Below, piece after piece: positions 1 to 5,537 of a stretch of 9,780 nucleotides of DNA. Position numbers and translations under genes: made by a program. A model generated the notes under the pieces. It saw only the letters and a list, made by a program, of their open reading frames with translations, was not told where the DNA came from and did not search any database. Each line of letters opens with the position of its first letter. Position 1 is the stretch's first letter. Source of the DNA: Desulfobacterales bacterium (GTDB lineage: Bacteria; Desulfobacterota; Syntrophobacteria; B119-G9); NCBI GenBank assembly GCA_026992215.1, contig JALXAI010000580.1:1-9780 (forward strand). The letters are read 5' to 3'.

Positions 1-535
1 ACCTGTTGAAGCGGACCCTCAGGCTTACCGTGCCTCTCTGGTTGTGAGCACCGTATTCGCTTATTTCTCTGGAACACGGGCATACCGTGGTGATAGGAAC
101 GTGCACTTCGAGCACGAGGTCGTATCCCTTTTCCTTGTTTAGCGAGCCCATGATACGGCATCCGTATTCCATGAGCCCGGGGGTTCTGGTCACGGGCGAA
201 TACTTTTCGATAAAATACGGGAATGATACCTCGATGTGAGCCGACTGTGCCTGAAGGCGGTCTCGCATCTCCTCCAGCAGCGACTTGAATTTTCTTACGT
301 CAATTTCCCCGTGGTACTCGTTTATGATTTCAATGAAGCGACTCATGTGGGTGCCCTTGAACTCCCTGGGCAGGTTCACGTACATGTTAAAAGATCCCAC
401 GGTCTGCTGAATCCCGTGAGATTTACTCATCACAGTTATGGGGTACCTGATGTCCTTGACGCCTACCTTGTCAATGTTTATGTTCCTGCAGTCCTTGGAA
501 TTCTGAATATCAAGCAGGTTTCTATGAGCTGTCAT
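1..535 (-). CDS. folE2: GTP cyclohydrolase FolE2 (type IB), 3' end cut by window edge
   Basis: Converts GTP to 7,8-dihydroneopterin triphosphate, the first step of folate (and queuosine) precursor synthesis, in the cytoplasm. I translated the minus strand by hand from the ATG at 535-533; 178 codons are visible before the left edge, against a usual family length of about 260-300. Family signatures are clear: DIQNSKD and VGVKDIRYPI near the N-terminus, KGTHMSRF at residues 60-67, PITTVCPCSREIS at 147-159 (C152 is the probable metal-binding cysteine of the T-x-C-P-C-S motif) and GAHNQRG at 162-168. The start ATG overlaps the stop of the cooC-like gene by four bases (ATGA, 532-535), so translation is probably coupled and the gene is the third of an operon. 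FolE2 enzymes are metal-promiscuous and in some bacteria are a Zur-controlled backup for FolE. Here the operon position argues for it being the ordinary enzyme; no Zur-like site was recognised. Confidence 0.95.
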   Translation of the reverse strand, partial: MTAHRNLLDIQNSKDCRNINIDKVGVKDIRYPITVMSKSHGIQQTVGSFNMYVNLPREFKGTHMSRFIEIINEYHGEIDVRKFKSLLEEMRDRLQAQSAHIEVSFPYFIEKYSPVTRTPGLMEYGCRIMGSLNKEKGYDLVLEVHVPITTVCPCSREISEYGAHNQRGTVSLRVRFNR

Positions 536-1311
536 TGTTTCCCACTCAGGTTTAGACAATACTTGCCGATCGCTTCAAGGCTGCTGCGAGTTTCCGCACC
601 TACGTCATCCGCGAAAATACCCTTGAGATCCGCCTCTATTATCTTGGGATCGTAGGGGAGAAAACCTATAATTTCAAATTCCTGCAGTGCTTCTTTTATA
701 AACTTCCTGTCTTCTTCGTTTCTTATCTTGTTCGCAACCACTCCCAGTCGCTTCAAGTTGATGTCTTCCGCAAGTTCCTTTATCCTCAGCGCCGTGTCAA
801 TACTTCTCCTTCCCGGTTCAACCACCAGCAAAAGAAGATCCACTCCCGAAGATGTTGCCCTTCCCAGGTGTTCCACCCCCGCTTCCATGTCCATTATGAT
901 GACTTCGTCTCTGCCCAGGATCAAGTGTACCACGAGGTTTTTGAGCATGACGTTTTCGGGACACACACACCCGCCTCCCCCTTTTTTTACGCCACCCATA
1001 ACGAGAAGTTTAAGGTTGTCTCTGACGGGTACGGCTATTTTTTCGGGAAGATCGTCGACTTTAGGATTCATTTTGAAGAAGCCACCGAAGGCTCCCGGCG
1101 TCGCCCCGGTTCTCTCGGCAATGAGGTCCTTCATGTGCGCAAGTGGCAGGATATCTCCGGCATTTGGTACTCCAAGAGCAGTACCAAGGTTGGAGTCCGG
1201 GTCAGCATCAATGGCAAGAACCCTGTGTCCCTGGTCTGCCAGCCACATGCTGAGGAAAGCAGACACCGTTGTCTTTCCGACTCCACCCTTACCGCTGACC
1301 GCTATTTTCAT
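532..1311 (-). CDS. cooC: CooC-type nickel-insertion ATPase (CODH maturation, MinD/SIMIBI family)
   Basis: A 259-residue P-loop ATPase of the CooC group, which binds nickel at a dimer interface and helps load the C-cluster of carbon monoxide dehydrogenase. Seen directly: a deviant Walker A at residues 7-15 (GKGGVGKTT), the DADPDSNL switch-I/A' segment at 35-42, a CxC pair C115/C117 in GGGGCVCPEN (the CooC nickel/zinc-binding motif), and Walker B at about 137-142 followed by MEAGVEHLGR (142-151), a typical CooC string. Length matches characterised CooC proteins (about 250-265). The start at 1311 overlaps the upstream DUF3786 stop by ATGA (1308-1311), with GGGAG about 10 nt upstream; its own stop overlaps the folE2 start in the same way. 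No CODH gene is in the window, so the client enzyme is inferred. A role in maturing another nickel or corrinoid protein is possible. Confidence 0.9.
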   Translation of the reverse strand: MKIAVSGKGGVGKTTVSAFLSMWLADQGHRVLAIDADPDSNLGTALGVPNAGDILPLAHMKDLIAERTGATPGAFGGFFKMNPKVDDLPEKIAVPVRDNLKLLVMGGVKKGGGGCVCPENVMLKNLVVHLILGRDEVIIMDMEAGVEHLGRATSSGVDLLLLVVEPGRRSIDTALRIKELAEDINLKRLGVVANKIRNEEDRKFIKEALQEFEIIGFLPYDPKIIEADLKGIFADDVGAETRSSLEAIGKYCLNLSGKQ

Positions 1312-1961
1312 TTCTTATTGTCTCCCGTCATGAGTTTTCGTCTGATTCCCATTAGTCTGTAAACCGTCATACCGCTTATAACCGCAATGTCTTCCACGGG
1401 TAAGTAATTAACGATGGAATCGTCAAAGAGAATACTTGCTTCCGGAGGGAACTCGTCGTCTCCCTTCCATACCACCAGGATCAACGGAACCCTGGGTAAA
1501 ACGCCAACTCTTATCGAGTAGTCTCCGTACTTGGAAGGTGTCGCCCCAAGCTCAATACCGCAGTCGAGCAACGCCTTGGGATTGCCGCCGAAAGTTAAAC
1601 GCAAAGGATCGGTGGCTCGTTTTTGAAAGGCCGAATAGTAGAAATGGCCGTCTGGTATCTGCCTGAAATTAATCAGGTTACCGGTGAGTTTCGATCCGTC
1701 GGCTCTCAGCAGGTAGTGAAGAATTACGATTTTCTCGGGGAGGGGAACCTCCTTGCTGTCGTTGGTACAAACAACATCAATTTTGTCCCCGATGGTAACC
1801 ACATGTTCCCTGTTGAAAAAAGGCACCTTGATTCGCGGTCGTCCCCTGTCGTCCAGATCTATGTCTGCTCCGCCAAGCTTCGCAACCCGATGTGGATTTG
1901 CCTCTTTCAATTCTTCGGAAGCCAGCCTGAAAGACTCCTTGTAGTCATCGATTCTTGCCAT
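1308..1961 (-). CDS. DUF3786 domain protein
   Basis: A 217-residue soluble protein recognised as DUF3786 from its two conserved blocks: LHYLLRADGSKLTGNLINFR (81-100) leading to FYYSAFQKRATDPL, and LPRVPLILVVWKGDDEFPPE (155-174) leading to ASILFDDSIVNYLPVEDI. Two cysteines (C65, C134) are present, with no CxxC cluster, signal peptide or membrane segment. The biochemical function of the family is not established. As general knowledge, it is found in strict anaerobes, often near CODH/acetyl-CoA synthase, corrinoid or CooC genes, which suggests an accessory role in cofactor or C1-enzyme maturation. It is the first gene of the three-gene operon: a strong promoter lies at 1990-2018, AGGGG is placed 6 nt before the ATG at 1961-1959, and its stop overlaps the cooC start. 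The family call is fairly sure; any role is inference from neighbours. Confidence 0.85.
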   Translation of the reverse strand: MARIDDYKESFRLASEELKEANPHRVAKLGGADIDLDDRGRPRIKVPFFNREHVVTIGDKIDVVCTNDSKEVPLPEKIVILHYLLRADGSKLTGNLINFRQIPDGHFYYSAFQKRATDPLRLTFGGNPKALLDCGIELGATPSKYGDYSIRVGVLPRVPLILVVWKGDDEFPPEASILFDDSIVNYLPVEDIAVISGMTVYRLMGIRRKLMTGDNKK

Positions 1962-1989
1962 AATGATCCCCTACATATAGTTTTCGCGA

Positions 1990-2018
1990 ATTATATTAGC
2001 AATTACTTCTCAAATCAA
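1990..2018 (-). promoter_or_regulatory. sigma-70-type promoter of the DUF3786-cooC-folE2 operon
   Basis: On the minus strand, TTGATT (2018-2013) and a perfect TATAAT (1995-1990) are separated by exactly 17 bp. The predicted start near 1983 leaves a leader of about 22 nt before the ATG at 1961, enough for the AGGGG ribosome site. It faces away from the pan leader promoter at 2072-2100, so the two operons diverge. Confidence 0.75.
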
Positions 2019-2071
2019 CGATTACTTTTGTTTAACTTAAGAAGCTTCCCGTTTGCCATGGGTTTTGATGC

Positions 2072-2100
2072 TTGACATTGCATGCCGGGGGTGGTAGTGA
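2072..2100 (+). promoter_or_regulatory. candidate promoter of the pan leader
   Basis: A perfect -35 TTGACA (2072-2077) is followed after 17 bp by TAGTGA (2095-2100), preceded by TGG so that it reads as an extended -10 (TGn). The -10 hexamer itself is weak. The predicted transcription start, about 2106-2108, falls exactly at the base of the bulged-A hairpin at 2108-2137, which makes the assignment more credible than the -10 alone would. Confidence 0.45.
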
Positions 2101-2107
2101 GTCAATA

Positions 2108-2137
2108 CTGCTTGGATCCGGTACCGGACTGAGACAG
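2108..2137 (+). ncRNA. pan-motif-like hairpin with two bulged adenosines (putative riboswitch)
   Basis: Reading the plus strand as RNA, CTGCTTGG-A-TCCG (2108-2120) pairs with CGGA-CTGAG-A-CAG (2125-2137) around the tetraloop GTAC (2121-2124). This gives 12 pairs (two are G-U) in helices of 3, 5 and 4, broken only by two single bulged adenosines, A2116 on the left arm and A2134 on the right. A stem-loop with two bulged adenosines is the defining description of the pan RNA motif, a putative riboswitch reported only upstream of pantothenate genes and known from Firmicutes, Chloroflexi and Deltaproteobacteria. Here it sits upstream of a DUF2520 gene and panB. Most known pan RNAs occur as tandem copies; I see only one. 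I matched the architecture and context, not a stored consensus sequence, so a covariance-model search is needed for certainty. Confidence 0.6.
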
Positions 2138-2185
2138 GAAGAGAAAACGCGTAGCCATGCTTGTGGAGCCTTCCGTCTGTAGTTC
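2126..2185 (+). promoter_or_regulatory. potential antiterminator pairing in the pan leader
   Basis: Bases 2126-2130 pair with 2181-2185, 2132-2135 with 2175-2178, and 2137-2141 with 2170-2174: 14 pairs interrupted by a small internal loop and one bulged A (2136), with a 28-nt apical loop. This fold consumes the right arm of the bulged-A hairpin and most of the left arm of the terminator, so it excludes both. That is the geometry expected of a transcription-attenuating riboswitch. The pairing is seen in the sequence; the regulatory meaning is inferred. Confidence 0.55.
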
Positions 2186-2199
2186 GGAAGGCTTTTTTT
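2167..2199 (+). terminator. intrinsic terminator inside the pan leader
   Basis: A perfect 9-bp stem AGCCTTCCG / CGGAAGGCT (2167-2175 with 2185-2193) has a 9-nt loop and runs into seven T residues (2193-2199). It lies only 27 bp before the start codon of the DUF2520 gene and no other promoter fits between them, so it should act as a regulated attenuator rather than the end of an unrelated transcript. It is one-sided: there is no T run on the minus strand. Confidence 0.85.
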
Positions 2200-2226
2200 A
2201 GTTTTGATGTGAAAGAAAGGCTTGCC

Positions 2227-3096
2227 ATGAGGGAAAAGGTCGTCATCATAGGCGTTGGTAAAGTCGGACTGGCTGTCGGATATCTCCTTAAAAAGCAGGG
2301 CTATCGCATAGCAGGCGTTTGCGCAAGGCGCAGGGAGTCCGTGGACAGGGCAGTAAGGTTCATCGGCGGAGAGCCATCACGCAATGTCGCGGAAACGAGC
2401 AGACTTGGTGACGTGGTGCTCCTGACCACCTGTGATGATCAGATTCAGCCGGTTTGTGAAGAGATAGCTTCAAAAGGAGGATTCCGCAAAGGCCAAAAAG
2501 TTATTCACATGAGCGGTGCTTCGTCTCTCGAAGTCCTGAAATCTGCCAGGGATTCCGGGGCAGATATTCTCTCAATACACCCCCTGCAGGCGTTTGCAAC
2601 GGTGGACGGGGCCATCGAACAGCTTCCGGGAACCATTTTCGGTGTAACGGCAGAAGATCACCTGGCGGATTGGGCAAATAACTTCGTACGAGCGCTAGGA
2701 GGTAAACCCATCCGCATCGCAGACGAGCAAAAGGCAATATACCACGCGGCCGCATGTGTAGTTTCCAATTACTTCGTGACCTTAATGTGGATCGGCAAAA
2801 ATATGGCGACTCAAGCCGGAATTCCTGAGAAAATCGCCCTGGAGGCCTACTGGCCACTGGTCAGGGGCACCTTCAAAAACCTGGAGAAAAACACTCCCGT
2901 GGAGGCGCTGACCGGCCCGATCGCCAGGGGAGACATTGAAACAATAAAAGAGCACAGGAAAAAACTCGAAAGGGAACTGCATCAGTTTTTGAAGGCTTAC
3001 GATGTGCTTGGCCGCCACACGGTAGAGGTCGCCATTGAAAAGGGAACCATAGATAAGGGAACGGCGAAAAAATTGCTGGAGGAGCTCGGAGGATAG
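2227..3096 (+). CDS. Rossmann-like/DUF2520 oxidoreductase, probable ketopantoate reductase (PanG-like)
   Basis: A 289-residue protein with an N-terminal NAD(P)-binding Rossmann fold (VVIIGVGKVGLAVG, GxGxxG at G9/G11/G14) and a C-terminal helical DUF2520 domain. Conserved features include HMSGASS (about 95-101), SIHPLQAFA (116-124), YHAAACVVSNYF (172-183) and ALTGPIARGD (227-236). An arginine run (R34-R36) at the end of the second beta strand suggests NADP(H) preference. The layout resembles 6-phosphogluconate-dehydrogenase-like ketopantoate reductases, and PanG, a ketopantoate reductase unrelated to PanE, is to my recollection of this type. It is the first gene behind a pan-type leader and is followed by panB, which fits reduction of ketopantoate to pantoate. 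Start: ATG at 2227 with AAAGAAAGG 6 nt upstream; an in-frame TTG at 2161 lies before the terminator hairpin and would code through it. The family assignment is firm; the enzyme activity is inferred. Confidence 0.85.
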   Translation: MREKVVIIGVGKVGLAVGYLLKKQGYRIAGVCARRRESVDRAVRFIGGEPSRNVAETSRLGDVVLLTTCDDQIQPVCEEIASKGGFRKGQKVIHMSGASSLEVLKSARDSGADILSIHPLQAFATVDGAIEQLPGTIFGVTAEDHLADWANNFVRALGGKPIRIADEQKAIYHAAACVVSNYFVTLMWIGKNMATQAGIPEKIALEAYWPLVRGTFKNLEKNTPVEALTGPIARGDIETIKEHRKKLERELHQFLKAYDVLGRHTVEVAIEKGTIDKGTAKKLLEELGG

Positions 3097-3209
3097 CTAC
3101 TAGAGCCACCCGGGATCATCAATAGTTACTCGGCTGCTTTCTTGAAATATGAAAATCACGTCCTTGACTTAATCAACTCTCAGCATGCTTACCACCATGG
3201 GAGGAAACA
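3097..3209 (+). other. spacer between the DUF2520 gene and panB
   Basis: This 113-bp stretch has no open frame, no hairpin with a T run and no second bulged-A hairpin. TTGACT at 3164-3169 resembles a -35 box, but nothing at the right spacing resembles a -10, so an internal promoter is not supported. The only clear signal is the strong ribosome site GGGAGG at its end, which would let panB be translated independently from an operon transcript. Confidence 0.4.
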
Positions 3210-4013
3210 GTGGAAAAGGTTACAACACAAACAATTCGGCAGATGAAAAAAAACGGGAAAAAGATTACGATGCTGACTGCCTATGATTATTCAATGGCGG
3301 CGCTACTTGACCAGGTAGGCGTTGACATTCTCCTGGTTGGGGATTCCCTGGGAATGGTCGTGCTAGGGTATGAAACCACGCTTCCCGTTACCATGGATGA
3401 GATGCTTCATCACACCAGGGCGGTGGCCCGGGCCGTGAAAAGAGCGATGGTGGTGGGAGATATGCCGTTTATGAGTTACCAGGTGTCGAGCGAACAGGCC
3501 CTGGAAAACGCTGGCAGATTTCTCAAAGAAGCAGACGCCCACGCCGTGAAACTGGAAGGCGGAGCTGAAATTTATGACACGGTTAGAAAACTCGTTGCAT
3601 CAGGGATTCCCGTAATGGGACACCTGGGGTTAACTCCGCAGTCCATTCACCAGCTTGGGGGATACGGTGTACAGGGAAAGGAAGACGAAACAGCGAGAAA
3701 GATGATACAAGACGCGAGAGCACTGGCAGACGCGGGGATTTTTTCCCTTGTGCTCGAATGTGTTCCCGTCGCTCTCGCAAAAAAAATTACAGAAACGATA
3801 TCGGTACCCACAATCGGCATCGGTGCCGGAATCCATTGTGACGGCCAGGTGCTGGTAACCCACGATTTACTTGGAATTTTCGAAAAGTTCATTCCCAGAT
3901 TCGTTAAGAGATACGCCGAGTTAAATAAGCCGATAAAGGATGCCGTTACCGAATTTATTGAAGAAGTCAGAGCCGGCAAGTTCCCGGGAGCTGAGCATTC
4001 TTTCGAGGAATGA
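3210..4013 (+). CDS. panB: 3-methyl-2-oxobutanoate hydroxymethyltransferase PanB
   Basis: Transfers a hydroxymethyl group from 5,10-methylenetetrahydrofolate to alpha-ketoisovalerate, giving ketopantoate, the first committed step to pantothenate and CoA. It is a (beta/alpha)8 barrel of 267 residues; the E. coli enzyme has 264. Visible hallmarks: TAYDYSMAALLD (23-34), LLVGDSLGMVVLGY (41-54) with metal ligand D45, VVGDMPF (81-87) with metal ligand D84, AVKLEGG (112-118), GHLGLTPQS (137-145), LVLECVP (180-186) with catalytic E183, and PTIGIGAG. The start is GTG at 3210-3212, chosen because GGGAGG at 3199-3204 stands 5 nt before it; an ATG at 3197 is out of frame. It lies 113 bp after the DUF2520 gene with no terminator between, so it is probably cotranscribed. 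panC and panD do not follow: the next gene is convergent. Confidence 0.97.
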   Translation: MEKVTTQTIRQMKKNGKKITMLTAYDYSMAALLDQVGVDILLVGDSLGMVVLGYETTLPVTMDEMLHHTRAVARAVKRAMVVGDMPFMSYQVSSEQALENAGRFLKEADAHAVKLEGGAEIYDTVRKLVASGIPVMGHLGLTPQSIHQLGGYGVQGKEDETARKMIQDARALADAGIFSLVLECVPVALAKKITETISVPTIGIGAGIHCDGQVLVTHDLLGIFEKFIPRFVKRYAELNKPIKDAVTEFIEEVRAGKFPGAEHSFEE

Positions 4014-4054
4014 GCGAATGGAGTTGAAAGGACCGCTGTTGCGTTTTTCCTTGG

Positions 4055-5416
4055 CTACCTGTGAGAACGCGGGCCGGTTCGGATGACATCGTAGTAGGCG
4101 ATAAATCTCAAGAAAAGTCGGTGATCCCTGTATTCGTCCTCGTCTATATCCGCAACCCGGTGAAGGTAGTCGTATTCAAACTCGGTGGCCAGCCATCGGT
4201 TTATGTTATACCTTGAGGTAAACGCAAAATTTATGGTTGAACGCGTGTTACTTCCCTCTCCGCCGATCCTTTCGTGCTCAAATTCTCCTGACACCGTGTT
4301 TATCCACCTGTTGTGGTAGTTGTAACTGAAATCCGTGCTTACCGACCAGTACTCTTCGTAGCCAAGGTTTTCCCTGTCTATGTACCTCTCCCTGTAGCCG
4401 CCCTCAAAAGCGGAATTAAGAGTCCAGTGCCTTCCCGTTTTCGTTATACCGAGTTCCCACGATGGATTCGATTGTTGAGGATTATCCTGTATATCTCTCC
4501 AGAAGTACCCCACCCCGGCATAAAGGGAAAAGGTTCGGGAAAATGAGTGGTAAAGAGTCAGTCCCACGTCCTCGACATCGTAATCGGGTTGATATTCATT
4601 GGAATCGTACAATCTAAGCGTGTAAGAACCCCTTACTTCCAGGTGGGTATGCCTGGTGAAGGCATACGTGTATGAAACACTTATATCATGCCCCGTAAAA
4701 TCCTCGGAGGGCTGACTTTCGTCGGGGAGATCAAACTCCGCGCTGGTAAACTCGTATTCTATTTCAAGGTTGTGCCGTACGTTAAACCTGTAACCGAGGG
4801 TTGTGCCGTAAACATTTTCCATGCTATCGGTAAGATCCTCGCGGTCGTTTTCGAACCGTGAGTTGGTGTAGTTTAGTTGCACGTACCGGTCCCTTCCGAA
4901 TTCCCAGCGAAGATTCGGTCGAAACGTGTTTCGCCAGTACTCATTTCGACCTCTCGATTCACGGATATCCGTAACCGGCAGTTCCCCGATAGGGGTCTGA
5001 ATGGTTTCTTCCCTCTCATCCCTGGGGTCGTTACCGAGCCTGAAGTTGTCGTCAAAACCGAGTTCCAGGTGGCGAGTCACAAAGTACCAGGCTCGCATCG
5101 TGGCATCATGAGTGGTGATATCGTTGTCGCTGTAATCCTGGTACCGAGTAATCCCCAGTTCGTAGTCGAGGTCAAGCCCCTTTCTTTCGTCAAAATACGA
5201 TACCGTGACGCCGGGAGAACATACCAGGATGTAATCATCTTTTTCGTTATTGGGGTCTAGATCTATGTTTGTGTCATAGTAACCCTCGAGAGAAATCCTC
5301 GGAGTTACCGTTACCTGGGCGGCACCAAAGGTGGCATGGGGAAAAAGGGTTACGAGAACAAAAATGAACAACGCGGAGGAAAAGAACTTAACAAGTGGTG
5401 AGTCCTTCCGATTCAA
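4055..5416 (-). CDS. outer-membrane beta-barrel protein (BBP2-like porin family)
   Basis: A 453-residue exported protein. Residues 1-32 form a signal peptide: a charged N-terminus with K4 and K10, a hydrophobic core FFSSALFIFVLVTLF (11-25) and a likely cut near TFGA (29-32). The rest is a long run of alternating hydrophobic and polar strands ending in turns rich in D, E, N and R, for example HNLEIEYEFTSAEF, GHDISVSYTYAF and SVSTDFSYNY, with GYYDTNI near the mature start. This is the look of transmembrane barrels of the 'putative beta-barrel porin 2' and exopolysaccharide-associated groups. Unlike many barrels it does not end in an aromatic residue (the C-terminus is PRSHR). The start is an inferred TTG at 5416-5414, with AGGGTG and GAGGAG upstream. 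It converges with panB and follows the 654-residue gene by 121 bp. Substrate or partner is unknown; an envelope or polysaccharide-export role is a guess. Confidence 0.75.
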   Translation of the reverse strand: MNRKDSPLVKFFSSALFIFVLVTLFPHATFGAAQVTVTPRISLEGYYDTNIDLDPNNEKDDYILVCSPGVTVSYFDERKGLDLDYELGITRYQDYSDNDITTHDATMRAWYFVTRHLELGFDDNFRLGNDPRDEREETIQTPIGELPVTDIRESRGRNEYWRNTFRPNLRWEFGRDRYVQLNYTNSRFENDREDLTDSMENVYGTTLGYRFNVRHNLEIEYEFTSAEFDLPDESQPSEDFTGHDISVSYTYAFTRHTHLEVRGSYTLRLYDSNEYQPDYDVEDVGLTLYHSFSRTFSLYAGVGYFWRDIQDNPQQSNPSWELGITKTGRHWTLNSAFEGGYRERYIDRENLGYEEYWSVSTDFSYNYHNRWINTVSGEFEHERIGGEGSNTRSTINFAFTSRYNINRWLATEFEYDYLHRVADIDEDEYRDHRLFLRFIAYYDVIRTGPRSHR

Positions 5417-5481
5417 GATGACACCCTACTCCTCAAGAATCCAAAATTGTTTTGAATTATGAAAAGAATCCACTAGTTAGG

Positions 5482-5510
5482 AATTTACACGCATTTCAAG
5501 GAGAACGCAA
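5482..5510 (-). promoter_or_regulatory. weak candidate promoter of the beta-barrel gene
   Basis: On the minus strand, TTGCGT (5510-5505), a 17-bp spacer and TAAATT (5487-5482) match 3/6 and 4/6 of the consensus. The gap after the upstream gene holds no terminator, so readthrough from that gene is an equally good explanation of its expression. Confidence 0.3.
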
Positions 5511-5537
5511 GGAAAATGTTCGAACAGTCACCGTCCC

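Noticed and set aside
728..1362. Long plus-strand frames opposite cooC and DUF3786
   Set aside because: They are antisense shadows of genes with clear family motifs; the translations show no domain.
2060..2085. Sigma-54 promoter around TTGACATTGCATG
   Set aside because: No GG dinucleotide lies 10 bp upstream of the GC element.
2085..2200. T-box leader, suggested by GGGGGTGG before a terminator
   Set aside because: The T-box sequence (AGGGTGG-ACCGCG) is not completed, there is no room for Stem I, and the spacing to the terminator is wrong.
2157..2201. 14-residue leader peptide frame (ATG to TAG) running through the terminator hairpin
   Set aside because: It has no ribosome site at proper spacing and is not rich in valine, leucine or isoleucine codons, as peptide-mediated attenuation of this pathway would need. 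The hairpin explanation is simpler.
2161..2226. In-frame upstream TTG extension of the DUF2520 protein
   Set aside because: The extra 22 residues are encoded by the terminator hairpin and its T run and precede the GxGxxG fold start. ATG 2227 has a good ribosome site.
2037..2249. 70-residue open frame on the minus strand
   Set aside because: It overlaps the pan leader, the terminator and the start of the DUF2520 gene, has no ribosome site and no recognisable protein features.
4014..4054. Bidirectional terminator between panB and the barrel gene
   Set aside because: AAGGA/TCCTT with an inner CGC/GCG is possible, but the stems are short and discontinuous and the T tract lies inside the fold; too weak to call.
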